From positions 1 through 64,000 of the forward strand of contig NZ_QUEE01000006.1 of NCBI RefSeq assembly GCF_003477885.1: DNA of 64,000 nt, written 5' to 3'. The notes beneath the pieces are model-generated. The model saw only the letters and a program-made list of their open reading frames with translations, did no database searches and was not told the DNA's origin. Position numbers and translations under genes: made by a program. Within the stretch, counting starts at the first letter, position 1, and every line of letters starts with the position of its first letter. Of this stretch, positions 33,009-41,580 are shown in pieces. The stretch comes from Lachnotalea sp. AF33-28 (GTDB taxonomy: Bacteria; Bacillota; Clostridia; Lachnospirales; Lachnospiraceae).

Positions 33009-34268
33009 ATGAACAAAAAAGAGGAATTTTTCCCCGACGGGACGCCGATTGATCCCTGGTTTTATGATACCTGCTTGCCGGAGCTTTTTGAGCTTGGCAC
33101 GCAGTATGTGCTGACACAGCATGGGATTCTGGATGACGGAAAGGTCTATACGGAGCAGATCCAGAACCTGATCGACACGGCGGCTGCAAATGGCGGCGGT
33201 GTGATTGTGGTTCCGGCGGGGACCTATCTGACAGGCTCTCTGTTTTTCAGACAGGGCGTCCATCTCTATGTGGCGGAGGGGGGAACGCTTAAAGGAAGTG
33301 ACGATATATCGGATTACAGGCTGTGTGAGACTCGCATTGAAGGCGAGTCCTGCCGGTATTTCGCGGCTTTGATCAATGCGGACGGAGTGGACGGCTTTAC
33401 GATGTGCGGCCCGGGGACCGTAGACGGGAACGGGCTGCGTTCCTGGAAGGCGTTCTGGCTTCGCAGGACATGGAATCCTAAATGCACCAATAAGGATGAG
33501 CAGCGGCCGAGACTTGTATTTATCTCCAACTGCAGGAACGTCACCGTCGCCGGCCTGCGTCTGCAGAATGCCCATTTCTGGACCAACCATATTTACAGGA
33601 GCAGCCGCGTGAAGTACCTTGGCTGCCGGATTTTCTCCCCTGTGACTCCTGTAAAAGCACCCAGCACGGACGCTATCGATATCGATGTCTGCACGGATTT
33701 CCTGGTGAAGGACTGCTATATTGAGGTGAACGATGATGCGGTGGCGTTAAAGGGAGGAAAGGGCCCCTGGGCGGACAGTGCCCCGGAAAACGGCTCCAAT
33801 GAGAGGATCATTGTGGAAGACTGTACCTTCGGCTACTGTCCGGCGTGTCTTACCTGCGGGTCCGAATCGATCCATAACCGCAATGTTATCCTAAGGCGCG
33901 GAAAAGTCCTGGCAGGAAATAATCTGCTGTGTCTGAAGATGCGCCCTGACACGCCTTCTCATTATGAGTATATCACGGTGGAGGATATCGAGGCCAAGGT
34001 GATGAATTTTATTAATATAAATCCCTGGACACAGTTTTACGATATGAAAGGGCGTACAGATAAGCCGCTGTCCGCTGCGGACCATATTACGATGCGCAAC
34101 TGTGTCTGTGAGTGCGATACCTATTTCAATGTGGAAAAGAGGGAAGATCAGTACCGCCTCTGTGACTTTACGTTTGAAAATCTGCGGATTACCGCAAAGG
34201 AAAGCAGATTTTTGGAGGATGCGGTGGAGAACATGGCCGTGATAAATGTGGATGTAAGCGAGAGATAA
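33009..34268 (+). CDS. polygalacturonase-like glycoside hydrolase, GH28
   Basis: A 419-residue right-handed beta-helix of GH28. The N-terminus has the pectin-enzyme pattern DTAAANGGGVIVVPAGTYLT. Of the four catalytic blocks, the first is STDAIDID (NTD in classical enzymes), the second NDDAVALKGG (DD), the third CGSES (GHG) and the fourth LCLKMRPD (RIK). The variants suggest an exo-acting or non-galacturonan specificity, such as rhamnogalacturonan. There is no signal peptide, so it acts in the cytoplasm. The start at 33009 is set by GAGGAGG. It lies 127 bp after the ATPases and only 12 bp before the vWA gene. Confidence 0.88.
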   Translation: MNKKEEFFPDGTPIDPWFYDTCLPELFELGTQYVLTQHGILDDGKVYTEQIQNLIDTAAANGGGVIVVPAGTYLTGSLFFRQGVHLYVAEGGTLKGSDDISDYRLCETRIEGESCRYFAALINADGVDGFTMCGPGTVDGNGLRSWKAFWLRRTWNPKCTNKDEQRPRLVFISNCRNVTVAGLRLQNAHFWTNHIYRSSRVKYLGCRIFSPVTPVKAPSTDAIDIDVCTDFLVKDCYIEVNDDAVALKGGKGPWADSAPENGSNERIIVEDCTFGYCPACLTCGSESIHNRNVILRRGKVLAGNNLLCLKMRPDTPSHYEYITVEDIEAKVMNFININPWTQFYDMKGRTDKPLSAADHITMRNCVCECDTYFNVEKREDQYRLCDFTFENLRITAKESRFLEDAVENMAVINVDVSER

Positions 34269-34280
34269 GGAAAGAGAGTA

Positions 34281-37200
34281 ATGTACATATTATTGTTAAT
34301 CATTGCCGGGGAATGTCTGCTGGCCGCCGCTGCGGATATTCTGTTTCATAAAATATGGAAAGCGAACCGGTCTCCGGGCCAGTGGATGCTGCTGTGCAGC
34401 ATTTTAGTGGCAGCGGTTGTATGCACATTTTGGGGAGCCGGAGGAGCATGGAATCAGTATAGAGTGGATAAGAATGCTCTCTATCTGTCATACCGTTATC
34501 TGATGGACGGCGAGCCGGAGACGGCGTTAGAGGCCGCGGCCGGACAGCACATTGGCAGCGATCAGAGCGGTATGCTGCGCCTGCTGTCTGCCTGCCGGCA
34601 GGGAGATACGATGTCCGCATGGTTTCTGTCAAACCGTCTTCTCAACGAGAATGAGATCAGCGGAAAAGACAGGGAGCTGGTAGAGGAAATACGTGCGGAG
34701 GCAGATCCGGATGCGGCTGGAGCAGCGGATGAAGAATGGGCTGCCGAAATGATACAAAAGGCTTACCGGAACCGCGAGTTTCATGAGACCGGGGAGCTGG
34801 AGGAGTGGTATCTGCTGGATAAAAAGGTTCGCTCCGGAGATTTTACGGGCCTGTCCTATGATAAAGTCAGTGATATGATTTCACAGTACGGAAATGATGA
34901 GAGGTTATGGAAACTGGCGGTTCGATGTGTTATGGCCGACGGTGACTATAAAAGCGCCCGGCAGTATGCCAGGGATCTGCTCGCGCACAGAGACTCGGCG
35001 GAAAATCGGATTATCTATACGGATGTGATTGCGGAGAGCGCAATGCGCGGATATTCGGAGCTGGAGGAAGACGATAAAGAAGTGGAGGGACTCCTCAAAG
35101 AAGCGGCAGCCCTGCGGGAAGAAGCATCCCAATATGAAGAGGGGGATGTGAAAAAGGATAGGCTTATCAACCGTGCTGCAAAACTGGAAGCAGAAGCTTC
35201 CCGGGTGGAAATTAGGCGGGCAGTCAATTATCTCCAGGCCAAAAAACCGGTGTTTTATGACCGCAGCGGACTGTATGACATACAGATTGCCAAGCTGTAT
35301 CTGGCCTGTGATGAGAGGGATAAGGCCAGGGAACTCATCTATGATGTGATTACCAGCTATTCGGTGATGGATGATCGGTCACCGCTGAAAGAATCCCTGA
35401 CGGCCGTGATCGATGCCTATAACCAGTCCGATATGGACCATACCAGCCCGCTTCTCTCATCCAGTGTGGATGAACTTGTACGGGTACAGAGCCAGGGCGT
35501 GATACAGCCGGAGAACGGCAATGTGAACGGCGATATGGCGGACTATATCACTTCAACGCTCAAATACGATAAGATCGGCATACATATTGGCAGGATTGAT
35601 ACCGCCGGTTATCCGATGATACGGGCATATGTCAATGTAAATGGAGAGAAAGACGGTATCTTCGGGATGGCCAGCCATTTTAAGGAGAAAGATTTCTCAT
35701 TGATAGATACGCAGTACGGCATTAAGGATTTCAGGCTGACGGATGAAGGAAAACTGTCCCATGTAAGCATAGCGATCGTGCTGGACAGCAGCGGGAGCAT
35801 GGATGGAAGTCCGTTCCGGGATTCACAGACTGCAGCCAGGGCATGTATAGAAAAGATGGATCCCGCCGGCCAGGGACTGGCTCTCGTCAGCTATAACACG
35901 GATGCTGCTGTGGTTACCTCCCTCACTTCCTCTAAGGAAACTTTGATCAGAGGGGTGGATTCCCTAAGCAGCGGAGGCGGTACCAATATACCCGCTGGCA
36001 TCGAGGCAGGTATGTCCGCACTGGCCGGAGCAGATCAGACCAGGGCGCTGATTTTAATGAGCGACGGACAGGATCAGAACACAGAGGCCATGGACTTAGC
36101 GATCAGCAGGGCGGTAAAGGAAAATATTGCGGTCTTCACGGTGGGCCTCGGGGATGTGGATGCATCATATCTGCAGGATATCGCTTCCCGGACCGGCGGC
36201 AAATACCTGCAGGCATCCAGTTCGGTGGAGTTGGAGGACATCTATGTGACCCTCCAGAAATACATAGTAAATAATTATTGTTTTGAATATACGGTTACGA
36301 AGAATCCGGAAACGGATCCGAGAAACCTGACGGTCAGCCTGCCCGCAGAGAGCGTCAGCGCCAGCAGGGATTATACCATATCCTCCGGCGCAAAGGCTTT
36401 TGAAATACAAGATGAAGGCATACGTTTTGTGCCGGAAGGTGACCTGGCTGTAACCGCCGTGACACCGGGAAATATGTCCGTGGGCAGTCTGGAAAAGGGT
36501 GTCAGAGTGACTGTGACGGGCAGCGGTTTCACGGACGGAATGCATTTTAGTGCCGGAGCCCTTGAGCTTACGGAAATTACGGTAACGGATGAACACACGG
36601 CCACCGGATTGCTTAAAGGTAAGCTGCCCGGCGGCAGCTATCCGGTGCAAGCGGTCCTGCCGGATGGGCGTACAGTTATGAAGGAGAACGCGCTGCTTAT
36701 CTTCCGTGCCGGAACTACCCAGTCCGTGCGGATCGGTACTAATATCATCACTGCCGATACAATCGGCCAGACTGGAGACCGCAGCTTCACGGCTATGGGA
36801 AATGTCATGATCAACGGCTTTATTCACAGCGGTGACGCGCTGACAGTTACAGCCTATGAGCTTCCCAAGGACTGCGAGCTGAAACCGCAGCAGACCGCCT
36901 GGCTGGGCAGCAGCGGGGCTTTGTCCGGAAACAGCAGGCTGTATATCAGTTATGCGCAAGCCAGGGAGAACGGCACCGGATCGGCTCTGTTCGCAAATCT
37001 GGTGTTGGGCGGCAGAGATATGGTGGTCAGGGACGGGGAGTTTGCGGTGGGAATTTCCGGATCGGATACGGATTTCGAGAAAAACCTGCATGACTATAAT
37101 ATCAGGATACCGTTTCTTGTGGATGTGGATGCAGCGGATATAAAGCTGTATGCGGACCGAATTCAGATTCATGTGGATACGCTGAGCGCTAAAACTATTA

Positions 37201-38300
37201 TGGATTCGGTGAAAGAAGGATTAAGCGGCAACGTGCTGTTGTCCGGAAAAGAAAAGAGCGCTGTGGATGCCAGGGAAAAAGTGGAAAAACGCAGCGATAC
37301 TTTCAAGTTTAAGTGTAAAGAGGCTCTGGATGGAAGCGTGGATCTGGCGCTGACGGCGGAAGATATCCGCATCGGAATCGAGGCGGAGCTAAATCTGCGG
37401 GATTCGTTACAGTTTGGAGTGATTGGCCTAAGCAAAGTGGGGCTGAAGCTCAACTCGCTGGACCCAGACCATGAGTATTGGAAGCTTTGCGGGGCTATTG
37501 ATTTTTCAAGCATTGTCAAAGGCTTCGGCGGCAGCGGAATGGAAGGGCTAAGCGGTGATATTTCATCCTATTACTGGTGCTTTGACCAGATGAACGTGAA
37601 GGCCGAACTAAACCCCGGCTTCGGAGTCTACAATGTGCTGTATATTGATGAACTGGGGATGGGAATGGAAGGCGTCAGCACGGTCTTTCTGAATACCTCC
37701 TGGGTGCCAGAGGGGATAAAGCGGCTGATTTTTACAGACGATAACCTAGCGGCTGTGGATACGAAGGATGTAGTTTTGAAAGGGCTTGTGGGAGCGGATG
37801 TAAATCTGTTCAAAACATTTAAGCTGAAGGTACCTGAGGAGATGTCTAAATGGGGAGAGTTAGGGAACATCGACGGTACAATACAGTTGAATTTCTCCGA
37901 AGCCAGCTTTGGCGCGGAGGCGGATTTAAATCTGCTGGGACAGAAGATGGCCGATGCGGCGATCGCTTTCGGCAGGCCGGGCCTTTCCGTAAAGGCGGGA
38001 CTGGAGCTGGAGGCCGCACTGGGAATCCTGGACTGCAGTATCGGGGGCAGCGTGGATTTTGGGATTGATGCCGGATGGGATAAGTTTTCGCTTTCCATGG
38101 GGATCGACGGACATATCGACTGCGGATTCCTGAATGTGCATCATCAGGGAAAAGGTGAGCTGGTGCTGACTGCGGAATATGACGGCTCCTACTTTGCTGC
38201 GGAGCTTCACAGGGACAACTTGGTATCAAAATACTGGTATGACAGCGACGGAAAGCCTCTGATCTGGGAACGCTTCCATACACAGACATACTTTGACTAG
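34281..38300 (+). CDS. large membrane-anchored von Willebrand factor A protein
   Basis: A 1339-residue protein. Two hydrophobic segments (about residues 2-22 and 37-55) anchor the N-terminus. A helical region with TPR-like character spans about 60-400 and includes a charged coiled-coil stretch (about 270-310). The vWA domain (about 495-680) has a complete MIDAS: DSSGSM at 502, GGGTNIPAG, and LMSDGQDQ. An IPT/TIG-like domain follows near 725-800, then about 500 residues of repeated beta-rich sequence unlike anything I recognise. It is probably exposed on the outside. It is 12 bp after the GH28 gene and 12 bp before a signal-peptide protein. Metal-dependent adhesion or scaffold role is inferred. 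Confidence 0.83.
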   Translation: MYILLLIIAGECLLAAAADILFHKIWKANRSPGQWMLLCSILVAAVVCTFWGAGGAWNQYRVDKNALYLSYRYLMDGEPETALEAAAGQHIGSDQSGMLRLLSACRQGDTMSAWFLSNRLLNENEISGKDRELVEEIRAEADPDAAGAADEEWAAEMIQKAYRNREFHETGELEEWYLLDKKVRSGDFTGLSYDKVSDMISQYGNDERLWKLAVRCVMADGDYKSARQYARDLLAHRDSAENRIIYTDVIAESAMRGYSELEEDDKEVEGLLKEAAALREEASQYEEGDVKKDRLINRAAKLEAEASRVEIRRAVNYLQAKKPVFYDRSGLYDIQIAKLYLACDERDKARELIYDVITSYSVMDDRSPLKESLTAVIDAYNQSDMDHTSPLLSSSVDELVRVQSQGVIQPENGNVNGDMADYITSTLKYDKIGIHIGRIDTAGYPMIRAYVNVNGEKDGIFGMASHFKEKDFSLIDTQYGIKDFRLTDEGKLSHVSIAIVLDSSGSMDGSPFRDSQTAARACIEKMDPAGQGLALVSYNTDAAVVTSLTSSKETLIRGVDSLSSGGGTNIPAGIEAGMSALAGADQTRALILMSDGQDQNTEAMDLAISRAVKENIAVFTVGLGDVDASYLQDIASRTGGKYLQASSSVELEDIYVTLQKYIVNNYCFEYTVTKNPETDPRNLTVSLPAESVSASRDYTISSGAKAFEIQDEGIRFVPEGDLAVTAVTPGNMSVGSLEKGVRVTVTGSGFTDGMHFSAGALELTEITVTDEHTATGLLKGKLPGGSYPVQAVLPDGRTVMKENALLIFRAGTTQSVRIGTNIITADTIGQTGDRSFTAMGNVMINGFIHSGDALTVTAYELPKDCELKPQQTAWLGSSGALSGNSRLYISYAQARENGTGSALFANLVLGGRDMVVRDGEFAVGISGSDTDFEKNLHDYNIRIPFLVDVDAADIKLYADRIQIHVDTLSAKTIMDSVKEGLSGNVLLSGKEKSAVDAREKVEKRSDTFKFKCKEALDGSVDLALTAEDIRIGIEAELNLRDSLQFGVIGLSKVGLKLNSLDPDHEYWKLCGAIDFSSIVKGFGGSGMEGLSGDISSYYWCFDQMNVKAELNPGFGVYNVLYIDELGMGMEGVSTVFLNTSWVPEGIKRLIFTDDNLAAVDTKDVVLKGLVGADVNLFKTFKLKVPEEMSKWGELGNIDGTIQLNFSEASFGAEADLNLLGQKMADAAIAFGRPGLSVKAGLELEAALGILDCSIGGSVDFGIDAGWDKFSLSMGIDGHIDCGFLNVHHQGKGELVLTAEYDGSYFAAELHRDNLVSKYWYDSDGKPLIWERFHTQTYFD

Positions 38301-38312
38301 GAGGGTGCGGTT

Positions 38313-39812
38313 ATGAAAAAATGGATGGTCCTTCCGCTGCTTGCGGTTCTTCTGCTGATGCCAGTGCGGACCGTGTATGCTGCCAAGCAGACTGTGGAGA
38401 TAGAACTCACAGAAGCCTGTGATGACTGCATATTTAGCATAGTCTGGGAGCATGAGGAACAGACTGCAGAGGTTACTGTCACTTCACCGGACGGCCGCAC
38501 ATTCGGAACAACCCTTACACCTTTACAAACCTCCGTTTCCGAAGGCGCGGTGTATATCAATGTGGGGGATGCGGCTGCCGGTATCTGGCAGGTAACTATT
38601 ACCGGGGAAAAGCTGGGAAGGGTGGACATCGATGCCGGAGAGCTGCCGGGGAATATGAATATAGATTCTTTTCATGTAGAGCGGTGGGAGGACCGGTTTT
38701 ATGCGGACTGGAGTGTTTCGGATTGCCGGGAGGATCTGAAGATCCGGATTTTTGCTGCTTCGGATAAGAACGGATCTGGCGCCAGAGAGGTGAAATCGCT
38801 CAATGCCGCCCCGCAGGGCGGAACAGAGTTTGACGTTACGGGTCTGGAAAATGGCAGCTGCTATTTCTATATAAGAGTATCCGATGACAGCGGCGCGTTC
38901 AGCATAGCCTATGCGGATGAAACCTTTGACTATGAGGATCCCGGTTCTGCGGAAGCCCTGACCGGGGTGAGGGCCTTTTTGGTAAACGACAGCATCTATA
39001 TCGCCTGGGACGGCGAGACGGATCAGGTTAAACTCATGCTGTTTGACCCGAATTCCGGGGAACTGTTAAGAGAAGAGGTGACCGGGGAAAGCAGCGGAGT
39101 GCTGGCTTTCCCGCAAGGAATGGATAAGGTCCTGGCAGGTGCGGCGGTGTATGACGGCCGCCGTCTGGGTAAATACGATAAAATCCCGGTGGAAAAAGGC
39201 ACGTTTTTTGAAGCATCTGTCACTTATCCGGATTTGGACGCAACGAATGAGTCAGGCATCCCGGTACAGGTTACAGCAGAGGAAGGTGCCAGAATTTCTG
39301 CCGTGCTCAATGATCGATTATACCTGGAGGATGAGACGGATCAGGGCGAATACAGAGTGAACCTTAAGGAGGGGGAAAACAGCATTGTCTTTATAGTTAC
39401 CGGCGCAGCCGGAAACATGCGGACCTTTCCCAAGGAAATCTATTATGACAGGACACCTCCCCAGCTCGCGGTCACAAGCGATGTGGACAAAACGAAAACA
39501 GACAGTGACCATGTATATCTGGAAGGCTACACAGAAGCGGGAGCCAGTCTCACCTGCAACGGAGAGCCGGTTGAGCTCCAGGGCAGCTATTTCCAAATCC
39601 GCTGCCCTCTTAAGCCGGGTAAAAATACGCTGGAACTGAAAGCCTTCGACATCGCGGGCAACGAGTCTCTTTACATGGCTGCGGTGGAGAGAACCGTATG
39701 GACGGCCAGGCAGTGGTATGCCATCATCGCCATCGCGGCTGCCCTCCTGCTTGCGGTGATCTATACGGTGAAATTCATCCGGTTAAAGCGGGAGCGCACA
39801 CAAGCGCGCTGA
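38313..39812 (+). CDS. secreted Ig-like multidomain protein with C-terminal membrane anchor
   Basis: A 499-residue protein. A signal peptide (KKWMVLPLLAVLLLMPVRTV, cut after VYA) leads into several beta-sandwich modules; the last two resemble bacterial Ig-like domains (YYDRTPPQLAVTSDVDKTKT and LKPGKNTLELKAFDIAGNES). A C-terminal TM helix (YAIIAIAAALLLAVIYTVKF) ends in a basic tail. It is type I in topology, with the modules outside. AGGAGGG precedes the start, 12 bp after the vWA stop. The last residues (RERTQAR) are encoded by a sequence resembling hairpin 1 of the double-hairpin repeat. It is likely a partner of the vWA protein. Confidence 0.78.
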   Translation: MKKWMVLPLLAVLLLMPVRTVYAAKQTVEIELTEACDDCIFSIVWEHEEQTAEVTVTSPDGRTFGTTLTPLQTSVSEGAVYINVGDAAAGIWQVTITGEKLGRVDIDAGELPGNMNIDSFHVERWEDRFYADWSVSDCREDLKIRIFAASDKNGSGAREVKSLNAAPQGGTEFDVTGLENGSCYFYIRVSDDSGAFSIAYADETFDYEDPGSAEALTGVRAFLVNDSIYIAWDGETDQVKLMLFDPNSGELLREEVTGESSGVLAFPQGMDKVLAGAAVYDGRRLGKYDKIPVEKGTFFEASVTYPDLDATNESGIPVQVTAEEGARISAVLNDRLYLEDETDQGEYRVNLKEGENSIVFIVTGAAGNMRTFPKEIYYDRTPPQLAVTSDVDKTKTDSDHVYLEGYTEAGASLTCNGEPVELQGSYFQIRCPLKPGKNTLELKAFDIAGNESLYMAAVERTVWTARQWYAIIAIAAALLLAVIYTVKFIRLKRERTQAR

Positions 39813-39813
39813 T
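39798..39813 (+). repeat. partial double-hairpin repeat at gene 3' end
   Basis: AGCGCAC-ACAA-GCGCGCT pairs in 6 of 7 positions and resembles hairpin 1 of the repeat family. It encodes the final residues of the Ig-like protein, including its stop region. Confidence 0.35.
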
Positions 39814-39836
39814 AATAAAGTAAAGGAGAAACTATC

Positions 39837-40070
39837 ATGAAAAAGGCTGGAATATGTGCCGGAATACTCACCGTATTGACGGTCGCCTATGCGTTGTATG
39901 CCCTGTGGATGACTTGGGGCGAAAAGCTCTTATATCTGGACAGCCGTCTGGGACGGTGGCTGGCGTCTACCTGGAAACTGTCATGGCTGGTTTTCTGCCT
40001 GCTGCTGATTGTGGATACCGTCCTTATTCTGGCGGCCTTGCGTGTCCGTAGAAAAACCAAAGCCAGTTAG
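39837..40070 (+). CDS. small two-TM membrane protein
   Basis: A 77-residue protein with two hydrophobic helices (about 5-27, GICAGILTVLTVAYALYALW, and 48-68, LSWLVFCLLLIVDTVLILAA) and a basic C-terminal tail. No family is recognised. AAAGGAG precedes the start. It is 24 bp after the Ig-like protein gene and is the last gene of the plus-strand run from 29651; the YesN-type gene is convergent 10 bp downstream. It may assist the two large surface proteins in the membrane. Confidence 0.7.
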   Translation: MKKAGICAGILTVLTVAYALYALWMTWGEKLLYLDSRLGRWLASTWKLSWLVFCLLLIVDTVLILAALRVRRKTKAS

Positions 40071-40080
40071 AAGCCATGCA

Positions 40081-41580
40081 TCACAGCTTCTGCATGTACT
40101 CGCTGGGAGTTATCCCGGTATATTTTTTGAATACCTGGCCGAAATAGCGCGGATTATTTCCGAATCCCACCTCCTGGGCGATGTCCTGAATATTGGTGTT
40201 GTGATATACCCGCATCAGCTCCTTGGCCCGCTCCATGCGTTTTTTGTTGAGATATTCGGAGAATTTCTCGCCCTCCGTGCGCAGAAACAGCTTGCTTAGA
40301 TAGCCGACACTGATAAACAGCAGATGCTCCGCCAGCCACTTCAGCGAGAGATTCTCGGAATCCAGATGCTGATCTACATAGAGCTTCAGTTTTTCCACGG
40401 GCGATTCTAAAGAGGCGGTGCCTTTGGCGGCAAAACGCTGCTTAAGTATCAGATCACAGGTAAAGTCCAGTATATCCTGCACACTGCTTAAGGTATAGAG
40501 ATTTTGCAAGTCCTGTGCATGCAGAAAGCTTTCTGCGCCTTGATTCTGAATCTGCAGCAGCAGGCGGATCGCGATGACCTGAGCGGTGATGAGGCTGTTA
40601 ACCGGCGAGAATATCTCCCGCAGTGCCTGTATGATCTCTGCGGTTTCGGATGCATGTAGTACTGTCTCTTCTGTCTTCCCAATCTTAAGCGGTTCCGTCA
40701 GGCTGTTTCGGACTTCTTCCGGGCGGCCGGACGGATCTGTAAACAGGATCCGGCCGTAACGGGATACCTTCATAATCAGAACTTCCAGCGCCTCATGCAG
40801 CGATCCGTAGTGGTAGAAACGGGTCTCATATCCCACGGTCTGGCCCGGATAGGAACGGGAGAGCACATAGTTATTCAATGCGCTCTCGGCAGTCAGATCC
40901 TTTATGCGAAGCAGCAGGGAGAGATTATTTTTAACATAGACAGGCGGAAACAGCATGGCGATGCCGTTTTTTTTCAGAAACTGAAAAATGTCTGTTAAAA
41001 AAGCGCTAAGCTGCGGCTCCTCCAAAAAGGAACACAGACAGAATGCGGTTTTTTCCGGGGAAAATTTCAGAAAACCGGAGTAATTATGAAAGAGTTTCTT
41101 TAATTCCAGCGGGCTGTTTAACGATTCCAGCAGCAGGCTTTTCTGCAGGGGATACTTAAGATCCAAAAGGATGGATTCTCTGCGTTGTTGTTCCTTCTCT
41201 GCCCGAATGCGGGCGTCTTCGCTGATTTTTTTCAGCGTTTCTTCCAGATCTTCTCTGCGTGTGGGCTTGAGATGGTAGTACCGCACCCCGTATTTCATGG
41301 CTTTCTGGGCGAATTTAAAGTCGCTGTAGCCGGACAGTACGATAAACTCGATGTCTTTATCCAGCAGAACCGCCCGTTCGATCAGTTCCAGTCCGTCCAG
41401 TATCGGCATCTTAATATCAGTGATGACGATATCCGGGTAGCTGTCGCAGATCATATTATAAGCTTCCATGCCGTTGGCCGCGGCGCCCACCAGTTCACAG
41501 CCCAGGCTTTCCCACGGTATCATTTTAGATATGGAATTTCGGATGATCTCTTCATCATCCGCAAGCAGCACTCTAAGCAT
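40081..41580 (-). CDS. YesN-type response regulator (REC + AraC HTH)
   Basis: A 499-residue response regulator. The N-terminal receiver domain opens MLRVLLADDEEIIRNSISKM, with phospho-acceptor Asp in DIVITDIKMPILDG and the conserved Lys in YHLKPTRRED. A 270-residue linker follows, and the C-terminal AraC domain has LSLKWLAEHLLFISVGYLSK and IQDIAQEVGFGNNPRYFGQV, ending ITPSEYMQKL. It overlaps the histidine kinase gene by 8 bp. Such pairs sense extracellular sugars and activate nearby ABC importer and hydrolase genes. The pectin-type operon that starts divergently at 43563 is the likely target. Confidence 0.92.
   Translation of the reverse strand: MLRVLLADDEEIIRNSISKMIPWESLGCELVGAAANGMEAYNMICDSYPDIVITDIKMPILDGLELIERAVLLDKDIEFIVLSGYSDFKFAQKAMKYGVRYYHLKPTRREDLEETLKKISEDARIRAEKEQQRRESILLDLKYPLQKSLLLESLNSPLELKKLFHNYSGFLKFSPEKTAFCLCSFLEEPQLSAFLTDIFQFLKKNGIAMLFPPVYVKNNLSLLLRIKDLTAESALNNYVLSRSYPGQTVGYETRFYHYGSLHEALEVLIMKVSRYGRILFTDPSGRPEEVRNSLTEPLKIGKTEETVLHASETAEIIQALREIFSPVNSLITAQVIAIRLLLQIQNQGAESFLHAQDLQNLYTLSSVQDILDFTCDLILKQRFAAKGTASLESPVEKLKLYVDQHLDSENLSLKWLAEHLLFISVGYLSKLFLRTEGEKFSEYLNKKRMERAKELMRVYHNTNIQDIAQEVGFGNNPRYFGQVFKKYTGITPSEYMQKL

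Noticed and set aside
36165..37172. 335-codon minus-strand ORF inside the vWA gene
   Set aside because: Antisense shadow of a well-supported coding frame, with low-complexity His/Arg-rich product and no start signals.
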